Source of the DNA: an uncultured Pseudomonadota bacterium
Lineage (GTDB): Bacteria; Pseudomonadota; Gammaproteobacteria; Steroidobacterales; Steroidobacteraceae
Length of the DNA stretch: 34,482 nt
Direction of reading: 5' to 3'
Assembly: GCA_903908265.1 (NCBI GenBank)
Contig: CAIVRI010000030.1
Coordinates: 1 to 34,482, forward strand
Both the position numbers and the translations under genes were made by a program. Shown here piece after piece: positions 18,628 through 26,677 of this stretch (its first letter is position 1; every line of letters starts with the position of its first letter). Under the pieces are notes generated by a model. The model saw only the letters and a program-made list of their open reading frames with translations, was not told the origin of the DNA and searched no databases.

Positions 18628-19494
18628 ATGCGACTCATTCAATTCCGACACAACGAACAGACGAAATTCGGCCAGGTGGTCGATGACTCCATTCGAGTGC
18701 TTCATCCGTCCAAGAACCTGGGTTTGCGAGAATTCTTGAGCGCCGACGCGCGCGCGGCGGCGGTACACGGGGCGCACGACAATCCGGAGCAGTTAAAGGT
18801 GCAGGACGTTGACCTGCTGCCGCCTATCACCGATTCATCAAAGATCGTGTGCGTGGGGCTCAACTACCACGAGCACGTGGCCGAGACCGGTCGTCAGCCG
18901 AACGGCTACCCCACCGTCTTTATTCGGTTTGCGGACACTCAGATTGGACATCGGGCACCGATCCTCCTGCCCACGGCGTCGCACCAGCTCGATTTTGAGG
19001 GAGAGTTGGCGGTCGTCATCGGGCAGCGCGCCTACCAAGTCGATGAACAGCAGGCACTGAAGTACGTCGGTGGGTACGCGTGCTACAACGATGTCAGCGT
19101 ACGGGACTGGCAAAAGCACGGTACGCAGTGGACGCCGGGTAAGAATTTTCCGGGCACTGGTCCGTTTGGTCCGTGGATCGTAACCGCCGACGAAATTCCA
19201 GATCCGTCGGCGCTTACGATCCAAACGCGCCTGAATGGCATTACGGTCCAATCGGCATCCACTCGCCAGCTGATTTTCTCGATTCCTCGACTGATCGCCT
19301 ACATCTCGAGCTTTACAGCGCTCTCACCGGGCGATGTCATTTGCACCGGCACTCCGGGCGGGGTGGGATTCACCCGTAGTCCACCCCTGTTTATGAAAGC
19401 CGGCGACACCGTTGAGGTGGAAATCGAGCGCATCGGTACGTTGAGCAATCCAGTTACTTCATCCGGGGCGGCATCATCGCCTCATCGGTCTTAA
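18628..19494 (+). CDS. Fumarylacetoacetate hydrolase (FAH) family protein 2
   Basis: Compact single-domain FAH enzyme (288 aa), similar to acylpyruvases, 2-hydroxyhepta-2,4-dienedioate isomerases and ureidoglycolate-lyase-like proteins. Metal ligands are E124 and E126 in LDFEGELAVVIG and D155 in YNDVSVRD. The sequences GLNYHEHVAE and CTGTPGGVGFTRSPP are family hallmarks. It probably hydrolyses or isomerises a ring-cleavage product. Starts 3 bp after the MFS stop in the same operon. Confidence 0.92.
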   Translation: MRLIQFRHNEQTKFGQVVDDSIRVLHPSKNLGLREFLSADARAAAVHGAHDNPEQLKVQDVDLLPPITDSSKIVCVGLNYHEHVAETGRQPNGYPTVFIRFADTQIGHRAPILLPTASHQLDFEGELAVVIGQRAYQVDEQQALKYVGGYACYNDVSVRDWQKHGTQWTPGKNFPGTGPFGPWIVTADEIPDPSALTIQTRLNGITVQSASTRQLIFSIPRLIAYISSFTALSPGDVICTGTPGGVGFTRSPPLFMKAGDTVEVEIERIGTLSNPVTSSGAASSPHRS

Positions 19495-19505
19495 GGAGTA
19501 TTCCA

Positions 19506-20609
19506 GTGCCTTCCATCCTCTCCCCCTACCAGCTCGGCGGCATCACCTTGAGCAGCCGCATCGTCATGGCACCGATGACGCGCGCCCGCGCTCGAGACCT
19601 CAAACCGGACACGGACACGGCCACTTACTACAGCCAGCGCGCTGGCGCGGGATTGATCATCTCCGAGGGCATCTCCATCTCGGAGGAGGCCCGGGGCGCT
19701 GTTTTCATTCCGGGCCTTTACACCGACGAGCAAATTCGAGGATGGCAGGCCGTGACGGCGGGCGTTCACGCACGCGGCGGTCACATCTTTGCCCAACTCT
19801 GGCACGTCGGCCGCGCCGGCCACGTGTCTCACAACAAAGGCAAGGCGCCGGTCACTTCCTCGGCCACCCGTGGCAACACCATGACGTTTGCCCTGGACGA
19901 GAACGGAGTTCCCGCCCGACTGCCTCAAAGCGAACCGCGCGCCTTGGACATCAGTGAAATGCCGCGACTTGTCGAGGAATACGCCACTGCTGCCCGCAAT
20001 GCCATGAAGGCCGGCTTTGACGGCGTGGAGATCCATGGGGCAAACGGGTATCTGCCGGAACAGTTCATCAACGGCGCTCTCAACAAGCGCACCGATGCCT
20101 ATGGTGGTTCCATTGAAAACAGGCTGCGACTGCCCCTTGAGATCGTCGATGCCGTCGCCAAGGCCGTCGGTTCCACGCGAACTGGCCTCCGAGTGGCACC
20201 GTTTGGCCGGTTCAACGACATGCACGCTTACGATGACGAAGAGGCCACCTGGTGCACGCTCGCATCGGCACTGTCCAAACGACAGCTAGCCTACCTGCAC
20301 TTGTCGGACCAGGAATCCCTGGGGCAGACCGCCCTCTCCAAAGACATCGCCCTCAAGATGCGCAAGCTGTTCGGCGGCACGATGGTGATCGCCGGGGGCT
20401 TTGGCTTCGAAAGTGGGCAGAAGGCCATCGATGATGATCGCTGCGATCTGGTGGCCATCGGCAGACCGTTCATCGCCAATCCTGACTTGGTCGAGCGCTA
20501 TCGCAATGGCTGGCCGGTGGTTCCCAACGACCCATCGAAGTTCTACGGTGGACAGGGGCCGGCCGGATACATCGACTATCCCACCTATCCTGAAAGCCTG
20601 AAGCAATGA
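19506..20609 (+). CDS. Old Yellow Enzyme family ene-reductase
   Basis: FMN-dependent NAD(P)H oxidoreductase that reduces activated C=C bonds such as enones and quinoid rings. The product is 367 aa. T25 in APMTR, QLWHVGRAGH at 97-106, H177 and N180 in IHGANGY (with Y182), and YGGSIENR at 199-206 are the FMN and substrate-binding residues of the family. The GTG start has AAGGAG 8 nt upstream. It ends in an ATGA overlap with the SDR gene, so the two are probably coupled and may act in sequence on one intermediate. Confidence 0.93.
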   Translation: MPSILSPYQLGGITLSSRIVMAPMTRARARDLKPDTDTATYYSQRAGAGLIISEGISISEEARGAVFIPGLYTDEQIRGWQAVTAGVHARGGHIFAQLWHVGRAGHVSHNKGKAPVTSSATRGNTMTFALDENGVPARLPQSEPRALDISEMPRLVEEYATAARNAMKAGFDGVEIHGANGYLPEQFINGALNKRTDAYGGSIENRLRLPLEIVDAVAKAVGSTRTGLRVAPFGRFNDMHAYDDEEATWCTLASALSKRQLAYLHLSDQESLGQTALSKDIALKMRKLFGGTMVIAGGFGFESGQKAIDDDRCDLVAIGRPFIANPDLVERYRNGWPVVPNDPSKFYGGQGPAGYIDYPTYPESLKQ

Positions 20610-21412
20610 TGATTCCGGATCGCTCCATGCGCCTGGATGGACGCGTCGCGGTCGTCACGGGGGCCGCGGGCGGGATTGGCGCGGCCATCGCCCGCCAACT
20701 ATCCGCCCAGGGCGCCCAACTCACGCTCATGGACCGCACTGCCGAGATGCTCGAGCCGCTGGCGAGCGAAATAAGGTCTGCGGGCGGTCGCTCTCCCCTC
20801 GTGCTGGGGTGTGAACTGACGGATGAGAAGGCCATTCGTGACGCCGCCGAAAGCGCCGTCAACGCATTCGGTCAAATCGACATCCTGATCGCCAATGCAG
20901 GCCTGCTGCTGCCCAACGCGACGCTGGAGCAGACTCAAACGGCCGAATGGGATCTCACGATGAATGTGAATCTGAGGGCGCCGTTTCTCTGTGCGCGCTA
21001 CTTCGGCGCACCCATGCTGAAGGCAGGGAAAGGCGCAATCGTCGTCACCACCTCCATCGCTGCGCACGCTCCCAATACCACCGCCAGCTACGGCCCGAGC
21101 AAGGCAGGGCTGCTGGCATTGATGCGACAGATTTCCGTTGAGTGGGGCCCGCGCGGAGTGCGCGCCAATGCCATCAGTCCAGGCCTCGTCAGGACCCCGT
21201 TGTCGGCTCGGTTCTACGCGGACCCTGCGAGCGTCGCCCGCCGCATGGAAAGGGTTCCGCTGCGGCGCCCGTCAGAGCCGGAAGAGATCGCCTCAGTGAT
21301 CGGCTTCCTGGTGAGTGACGCAGCGTCCTACGTCAACGGCCAGGAATTCATCGTCGATGGCGGAATTCTCAACACCACGCTCAGTAGCTCCGCGCCCGTT
21401 CCCGCTCCATAG
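20606..21412 (+). CDS. Short-chain dehydrogenase/reductase 1
   Basis: NAD(P)-dependent alcohol/ketone oxidoreductase. The product is 268 aa with cofactor motif TGAAGGIG (18-25), NAG (97-99) and catalytic S150, Y162 and K166 (YGPSK). The C-terminus has the usual NAISPG and DGG segments. Its ATG overlaps the OYE stop (ATGA). The substrate is unknown. Confidence 0.93.
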   Translation: MMIPDRSMRLDGRVAVVTGAAGGIGAAIARQLSAQGAQLTLMDRTAEMLEPLASEIRSAGGRSPLVLGCELTDEKAIRDAAESAVNAFGQIDILIANAGLLLPNATLEQTQTAEWDLTMNVNLRAPFLCARYFGAPMLKAGKGAIVVTTSIAAHAPNTTASYGPSKAGLLALMRQISVEWGPRGVRANAISPGLVRTPLSARFYADPASVARRMERVPLRRPSEPEEIASVIGFLVSDAASYVNGQEFIVDGGILNTTLSSSAPVPAP

Positions 21413-21428
21413 CGCGATCGATCCCCCG

Positions 21429-23186
21429 ATGACTATCGCTGCCAACTCAGAAACTCCAACCGTCGATGTCATCGTCGTCGGGTCCGGCGCCGGCGGACTG
21501 GCAACCGCCGTTACGGCAGCGGCAAAGGGTCTGTCGGTCGTTGTGTTGGAGAAGGCAGCAGTCTTCGGCGGGACAACCGCTCGTTCGGGCGGTGTGTTGT
21601 GGGTACCCGGCAATGGGCATTTTCCCGACGGTCCGAGTCCCGCGGACGCCGACCCCGAGACCTACCTTCGTCACGAGGCCGGCAATGCATTCGACGCCGA
21701 CCGCGTGCGCGCCTTTCTGTCAGCAGCACCCCGGATGCTGGCGTTCATGGAAAGTGGCACCAGTGCGGTCCGGTTCATCCCCGCTCACGGATTCTCCGAC
21801 TATCACCCGCACGCCCCCGGTGCAGTGACAACGGGCCGGTCGATTGCCGCGGAACCCTACGACGGGACGTCGCTGGGCCGCGAAGTACAACGATTGCGGC
21901 CACCGCTCGCCGAGATCACCTTGCTGGGAATGATGCTCAATGCGAGCCAGGACGTGAAGCATTTGTTCAATGCGACACGCTCGGTCAAATCCTTCTGGCA
22001 TGTGGTCAAACTGGTGGGGCGCTACGGACGCGACCTGCTGATTCATCGCCGCGCCATGCGACTGACCAACGGCAATGCGCTGATCGCACGATTGGCCCGG
22101 TCGGCATTCGACCTGGGCGTGGAGATCCGCACAAGCGCATCCGTGACGCAGCTGACGCGGGCCGCGGATGGGCGGGTGACCGGCGTCGTTGTGAACCAGG
22201 CACAGCAGATCATCGCGCGCCGTGGCGTCGTGCTCGCTGCGGGAGGCTTCCCGCTGGACCAGAAGCGTCGGCGGTCCTTGTTTCCGCACGAGATTCAGGG
22301 CGGAGAGCATCTGAGCCCGGCAGCCGAGGGCAATACCGGGGACGGCATCGCGCTGGGTGAAGCTGCTGGAGCGAGTTTCCGTACTGACATCAGTAACGCA
22401 GCAGCGTGGATTCCGGTGTCCGTGATTCCCGACGCAAGGCAGCGTCGCGTGTTCCCTCACCTGATCGATCGTTACAAGCCCGGTGTCATCATGGTGAATC
22501 GGCTGGGGAATCGATTCACCAACGAGGCGGACTCCTACCACGATGTCGGTCAGGCCATGATCCGAGACCGTAAGCCGGGTGAGGAAGTCTTCGCATGGCT
22601 GGTGAGTGATCACCGCGCGATTCGAAAATACGGCCTTGGCTTTGCAAAACCGGCGCCGTTTCCGCTAAGCCCCTATGTCCGATCCGGCTATCTCAAAATG
22701 GGACGAACCATCCGCGAGCTCGCGACCACCATAGGCGTCGACGCGGACACCCTCGAGCGAACCCTCGAACATTTCAATACCGACGCCGCCCAGGGACAGG
22801 ACTCACAGTTTCATCGCGGTCAAAGCGCCTACAACCGATACTTGGGCGACGCCGAACACCGCCCCAATCCCTGCGTGGCCCCCCTGGCGACCGCACCCTT
22901 CTATGCCATCCGCCTGGTGCTCGGCGATCTGGGCACGTTTGCCGGGATGGCGACCGACCAACATGCACGCGTTCTGAAAGCAGATCGCTCGGTCATCCCA
23001 GGACTTTTCGCCGTCGGCAACGATGCCCTGAGCATCATGGGCGGCGGATATCCGGGCGGGGGCATTACCCTCGGGCCGGCCATGACCTTTGGCTTTCTGG
23101 CGGCCGAATACCTTGCCAACTCTTCCCCGGGCAATCACGTTGCCGGCCAACCCGCCCATCAGGAGTCTGAACATGTCGATCATTGA
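21429..23186 (+). CDS. FAD-dependent dehydrogenase, 3-ketosteroid-dehydrogenase (KstD)-like
   Basis: Flavoprotein of the FAD_binding_2 (fumarate reductase / KstD) family; relatives introduce or reduce double bonds in cyclic ketones. The product is 585 aa from ATG at 21429; the frame opens upstream inside the SDR gene. FAD motif GSGAGG at 18-23, FGGTTARSGG at 46-55, a KstD-type segment DYHPHAPGAVTTGRS and a C-terminal flavin-binding stretch YPGGGITLGPAMTFG. The resemblance to steroid dehydrogenases does not prove a steroid substrate. Gap of 16 bp to the SDR gene; the NIPSNAP gene overlaps its end by 14 bp. Confidence 0.88.
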   Translation: MTIAANSETPTVDVIVVGSGAGGLATAVTAAAKGLSVVVLEKAAVFGGTTARSGGVLWVPGNGHFPDGPSPADADPETYLRHEAGNAFDADRVRAFLSAAPRMLAFMESGTSAVRFIPAHGFSDYHPHAPGAVTTGRSIAAEPYDGTSLGREVQRLRPPLAEITLLGMMLNASQDVKHLFNATRSVKSFWHVVKLVGRYGRDLLIHRRAMRLTNGNALIARLARSAFDLGVEIRTSASVTQLTRAADGRVTGVVVNQAQQIIARRGVVLAAGGFPLDQKRRRSLFPHEIQGGEHLSPAAEGNTGDGIALGEAAGASFRTDISNAAAWIPVSVIPDARQRRVFPHLIDRYKPGVIMVNRLGNRFTNEADSYHDVGQAMIRDRKPGEEVFAWLVSDHRAIRKYGLGFAKPAPFPLSPYVRSGYLKMGRTIRELATTIGVDADTLERTLEHFNTDAAQGQDSQFHRGQSAYNRYLGDAEHRPNPCVAPLATAPFYAIRLVLGDLGTFAGMATDQHARVLKADRSVIPGLFAVGNDALSIMGGGYPGGGITLGPAMTFGFLAAEYLANSSPGNHVAGQPAHQESEHVDH

Positions 23187-23493
23187 ACAACGCATTTACA
23201 CGCTGAAGCCCGAATACGGGCCGGCCGACTACTTCACGCTCTACGACAAGGAGGCCCGTCAACTCCAGGTCGAGACATTGAAGGGCTTTGTCGGTTATTT
23301 CTCCAGCGAAGTCGGCACGCTCAATGCAGTCATCAGTCTGTGGAGCTATCCGGACTTTGAGACTCGACAGCAGCGCCGGGCCGCGTTGTCGAAGGAACCT
23401 CGGTGGCAGGCTTTTCTCACTCAAGTGCGTCCCATGCTGCAGAACATGGAAAACCGCCTATTAACTCCTGCCCCCTTCTCCCCCATTCAATAG
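23173..23493 (+). CDS. NIPSNAP-family small protein
   Basis: A 106-residue ferredoxin-like alpha/beta-barrel protein of the NIPSNAP family (MSIIEQRIYTLKPEYGPADY, then YFSSEVGTLNAVISLWSY). Family members often sit beside catabolic oxidoreductases, but no general reaction is established. The start ATG at 23173 lies inside the KstD-like gene, with AGGAG at 23161-23165 just upstream. Confidence 0.82.
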   Translation: MSIIEQRIYTLKPEYGPADYFTLYDKEARQLQVETLKGFVGYFSSEVGTLNAVISLWSYPDFETRQQRRAALSKEPRWQAFLTQVRPMLQNMENRLLTPAPFSPIQ

Positions 23494-23501
23494 GACGCCA
23501 C

Positions 23502-24350
23502 ATGTCGGCTCATCATGAACCACGAGTGATTCCATACGCGGGCGGGCGCATGTTGATTTTTGACTCTGCCACCTATGTGCAGGGTTATGTCCACGCGCAC
23601 CCGGATACCCACGGTGACTTGGTGATCAACGCCTCCTATTCGGGCGTGTTGTGCGCCAAGATGGTCATCGCGGCGAAGCCTCGATGCGTCATCGGGCTGG
23701 ACTGCGCGATCGGCAAGGACGGAGCCGGCGTTGCGGGACTCGCCTTTTATGAGGCGCTCGGAATACCCGCGGCAGCTGCCGACGTGATGACGGCGGAGAT
23801 GGGGAACGGCAACGATCTTTATGAAGAGGGCGTCATCAGTCGCGTCAATGAAGCGGCCGAACGCCTGGGGATCAAGCCGGGTCTTACCGTTAAAAACGCA
23901 GCGGCCGCCCTGCTGGATGGATCCCGTCAAGCGACTACATGGGACCCGGCTCGCCGTGAGGTGATCGAAACGGATCCGGCCACGGGCCGATCGATCGTCG
24001 CCACCGATTCAATCGCATTCGCCTTGCCGGAGGACCGGGACCGCAATGTCCTCTGCACGGCCGGTCACACCGGCCGGAGCGTGGTCGGATATTTCCGCGA
24101 CTATCGCCCCTGGGCCTTCATCTGCTCCGACGGCGGCGTCGGCAAGAACAACAGCGGCATCAGCGCGCTCGATGATGTCACTGGGGATGGCATTCCAGGT
24201 GCCTCGGTGGACGCGCTGACCGCGCGCATGGGCGATGGCCATAGCACCTACTTCGACGGCGTGATCAGCGCCGTCAACGCTCCAGCGGCCGCCAAGGGAG
24301 TGAAGGTGGGCCAAAGGGCTCGCGATGCCGCGAAGTTGCTCCTCAAGTAA
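23502..24350 (+). CDS. Unrecognised protein made of two internal repeats
   Basis: A 282-aa protein I cannot assign. It consists of two clearly related halves, residues about 39-138 and 181-281. They share the pattern GK-x3-G ... GIP-x-A-x2-D-x2-TA-x-MG-x-G-x3-Y-x2-GVIS-x-VN ... AA-x2-LL. Each half begins with a hydrophobic strand pair. Conserved acidic positions (D67 and D210; D94 and D237) and a histidine in GHTGRS could form an active site at the repeat interface. No signal peptide or membrane segment is visible. AGGA precedes the ATG, and it lies 8 bp after the NIPSNAP stop and 9 bp before a cupin gene, so it belongs to the catabolic operon. Confidence 0.8.
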   Translation: MSAHHEPRVIPYAGGRMLIFDSATYVQGYVHAHPDTHGDLVINASYSGVLCAKMVIAAKPRCVIGLDCAIGKDGAGVAGLAFYEALGIPAAAADVMTAEMGNGNDLYEEGVISRVNEAAERLGIKPGLTVKNAAAALLDGSRQATTWDPARREVIETDPATGRSIVATDSIAFALPEDRDRNVLCTAGHTGRSVVGYFRDYRPWAFICSDGGVGKNNSGISALDDVTGDGIPGASVDALTARMGDGHSTYFDGVISAVNAPAAAKGVKVGQRARDAAKLLLK

Positions 24351-24359
24351 GGAATCCAA

Positions 24360-24758
24360 ATGGCCAACACCCCCCACCTATCGCATGAACCCACGCTCGG
24401 CCCCCAGGAATCGCGCTATGTGAATCCGGACGATCTTCCGTGGAAGCCAACGCCTTCGCCCGGCATCGACATGAAAATTCTCATGCAGGACAAGGAGTCC
24501 GGACTGCTCACGGCCTTGTTTCGCTGGCAGCCAGGCGCCGTGCTTGCGCGCCATGAACACGTCGAGATCGAGCAGACCTGGGTGCTGGAGGGATCCATCG
24601 TCGATGAGGAAGGCGAAGCACTCGCTGGTCGTTACGTGTGGCGCCCCAAAGGCAATCAGCACCTGGCTCGATCGCCGCAAGGGGCCCTCGTGTTGTCGTT
24701 TTTCTTGAAGCCCAATCGGTTTCTGGACGGCGATCTCGCCGGCCGCGCCCTTGAATGA
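24360..24758 (+). CDS. Single-domain cupin, putative dioxygenase (copy 1)
   Basis: A 132-aa metal-binding cupin. Motif 1 supplies H65, H67 and E71 (RHEHVEIEQTWVLEG) and motif 2 supplies H101 (WRPKGNQH), so a full 3-His-1-Glu site is present. It resembles 2,4'-dihydroxyacetophenone-dioxygenase-like and ChrR-like cupins. Dioxygenolytic C-C cleavage is possible but unproven. AAGGA lies upstream. Its paralogue at 28853-29254 shares the DLPWKPTP/ELPWKPTP start and the FFLKPNRF segment. Confidence 0.85.
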   Translation: MANTPHLSHEPTLGPQESRYVNPDDLPWKPTPSPGIDMKILMQDKESGLLTALFRWQPGAVLARHEHVEIEQTWVLEGSIVDEEGEALAGRYVWRPKGNQHLARSPQGALVLSFFLKPNRFLDGDLAGRALE

Positions 24759-24810
24759 TGACTGCCAAGACCATGCCGCCCGTTCCGAGGCGAATTGAAG
24801 GAGATTTGAA

Positions 24811-25386
24811 GTGAATGAGAAAGCCTCGACCAATGCCCCTGTGGGCGTACGGCGCGTCGTCACCGGCCACAATGCGCAAGGCCAGGCGGTAATACAGTCC
24901 GATGGACCCACGCCGACCCTGATCGTCAACCAAGCGTTGCCAGGTCTGATCTATCATGAGTTGTGGGAAATGAGCGCCGTGCCAGCACCCATTCCGCCCG
25001 AGGAAAAGGAACCCACGGATCACCCTCTCGTCCTCGCACCGCCGCGCGGCGGAGTGAGGATTCGCTTCAACGACATCCCACCGGAAGGGGAACACACCTC
25101 CCCAGAAACGGCCAAGAAGGTCTTTGAAAGCATCGGCGCCAAATCGGCTCATCACGGCGATGGCAAGCACGTCTTCATGCACAAGACCGAGACCGTCGAT
25201 TTCGCGATCGTCATGGAAGGCGAGATCTATCTCATCGTCGATGAAGGTGAGACATTGATCAAAACCGGAGAAGTCGTCATTCAGCGCGGGACCAACCATT
25301 CCTGGGCGAATCGCAGCGGCAAGAACTGTCGGCTGGCGTTCATCCTGGTCGACGGACAATTCGAAGGTCCGCTGGCGCACCGATAA
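24811..25386 (+). CDS. Cupin-domain protein (larger, distinct family)
   Basis: A 191-aa cupin that starts with GTG at 24811 after AAGGAG. The cupin core lies in the C-terminal half: FMHKTETVDFAIVMEG and GEVVIQRGTNHSWANRS. These keep two histidines and an acidic residue but not the canonical HxH, so metal binding may differ. Members of this group are often found near aromatic-compound degradation genes. It is not closely related to the other two island cupins. The exact role is unknown. Confidence 0.85.
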   Translation: MNEKASTNAPVGVRRVVTGHNAQGQAVIQSDGPTPTLIVNQALPGLIYHELWEMSAVPAPIPPEEKEPTDHPLVLAPPRGGVRIRFNDIPPEGEHTSPETAKKVFESIGAKSAHHGDGKHVFMHKTETVDFAIVMEGEIYLIVDEGETLIKTGEVVIQRGTNHSWANRSGKNCRLAFILVDGQFEGPLAHR

Positions 25387-25418
25387 GCCGGCGACGCCAT
25401 GCTTCCGAGGATAATGCT

Positions 25419-26417
25419 ATGAAACTATCGACAGTGCCCAACGGGACGCCCGACGGCGAACTTTTCATCGTCGCGCGCGACAACGCCACGATGGTGTCCG
25501 CGACGGGTATCGCTCCAACGCTCCAGTCTGCGCTGGATCGCTGGAACGATGTGGCCCCCGCCTTGGCCCAACGCGCCGCTCAACTCAATGAGGGCAGTGC
25601 AAAAGGAGCGCTCGCGTTCCCACCTCCCGCGCTAAGCGCCCCGCTGCCGCGCGCCTGGCAGTGGCTCGATGGCTCTGCATTTCACAGTCATGGAGAACTC
25701 GCATCGCGGGTTTACGGCATCAATCCCCCTTCGCGCGTCCGTCCTCTGATGTATCAGGGATTGTCGAATCCCTTTCTGGGTCCCAATGACGACGTCGAAT
25801 TCACCACCGAAGATGACGGTATCGATTTCGAGGGCGAATTCGGTGTGATCGTCGATGAGGTTCCCATGGGCATCTCGGCGGCCGACGCAGCCCAGCATAT
25901 TCGGCTCGTCGTGCAGATCAATGACTGGTCGTTGCGCTTTATCGGTCCCGAAGAGATGAAGACGGGTTTTGGGTTCGTGCAAACCAAGCCCGCCTGCAGC
26001 ATGGCGCCCATTGCCGTCACTCCGGACGAACTCGGAACGGCATGGGAGAACTGTCGAATCGGGCTTGACCTTCACGTTGTGTGGAATGGCGCCTTGTTCG
26101 GCAAACCCAACGGACGAGAGATGGGCTTCGGCTTTCACGAATTGGTCGCGCATGCCGCGCGCACCCGGCGCCTGTGCGCCGGCACCATCATCGGTTCGGG
26201 GACGGTGGCGAATGCGACGTTTCGCGAAGTCGGATCTGCCTGTATTGCAGAACGTCGTGGCATGGAAAAGGGCGATCACGGCAACGAGCGGACGCCCTAT
26301 ATGAAGTTCGGCGATACCATCCGGATGGAAGCGCGCACCGCTGAGGGGCGGGCATTGCTGGGAGCCATCGACCAGAAAGTCGTGCGCGTCCGGACTGCGC
26401 GGGCTCCGTTCGTTTAA
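25419..26417 (+). CDS. Fumarylacetoacetate hydrolase (FAH) family protein 3
   Basis: A 332-aa FAH-fold enzyme and last gene of the long operon. Metal ligands are E138 and E140 in IDFEGEFGVIVDE and D169 in INDWSLR. The stretch EMKTGFGFVQTKPACSMAP and the GSGTVAN loop place it in the longer, fumarylacetoacetase-like branch, different from FAH1 and FAH2. It is likely a C-C hydrolase for a ring-fission product. GAGGA lies 8 nt upstream of the ATG. A 260-bp gap with a LysR box follows. Confidence 0.9.
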   Translation: MKLSTVPNGTPDGELFIVARDNATMVSATGIAPTLQSALDRWNDVAPALAQRAAQLNEGSAKGALAFPPPALSAPLPRAWQWLDGSAFHSHGELASRVYGINPPSRVRPLMYQGLSNPFLGPNDDVEFTTEDDGIDFEGEFGVIVDEVPMGISAADAAQHIRLVVQINDWSLRFIGPEEMKTGFGFVQTKPACSMAPIAVTPDELGTAWENCRIGLDLHVVWNGALFGKPNGREMGFGFHELVAHAARTRRLCAGTIIGSGTVANATFREVGSACIAERRGMEKGDHGNERTPYMKFGDTIRMEARTAEGRALLGAIDQKVVRVRTARAPFV

Positions 26418-26589
26418 TCACGCGGCGAGGCTCCAGCCACGTGTGGGTCCAAACACCGCTGTAGAACGTGCCATGGCTCCCCCTGGCGTATGCGCAATAC
26501 GTGATTTCCGGTCCTTGCTCCGCACCCTCCCTCATCGGCAGACGGCGGTCAGCGCCTTCGCGAAATTATATGAAATTCCCATTGATTCG

Positions 26590-26604
26590 ATCGAAACACA
26601 CGAT
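26590..26604 (+). promoter_or_regulatory. ATC-N9-GAT LysR box upstream of VOC2
   Basis: ATC-GAAACACAC-GAT followed by TTC, 73 bp before the VOC2 start in the otherwise gene-free gap 26418-26677. It is the box most similar to the one at 15216, which precedes the paralogous VOC1. Confidence 0.68.
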
Positions 26605-26677
26605 TTCACAGGACCGGTGATCGCGTTCTATTGTTGACCCATCGATGCGAGCAATCGCGAGATGAAGAGGCACTGAA

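Noticed and set aside
19491-20225. 244-codon minus-strand ORF
   Set aside because: Shadow of the Old Yellow Enzyme gene in high-GC DNA.
21720-22613. 297-codon minus-strand ORF
   Set aside because: Shadow of the KstD-like gene, which has full FAD motifs on the plus strand.
24508-25380. 290-codon minus-strand ORF
   Set aside because: It is antisense to the two cupin genes, which have complete motifs and ribosome-binding sites. The antisense product is unlike any family.
26443-26637. Small plus-strand ORF in the gap before VOC2
   Set aside because: No ribosome-binding site or similarity, and it overlaps the LysR box and probable promoter.
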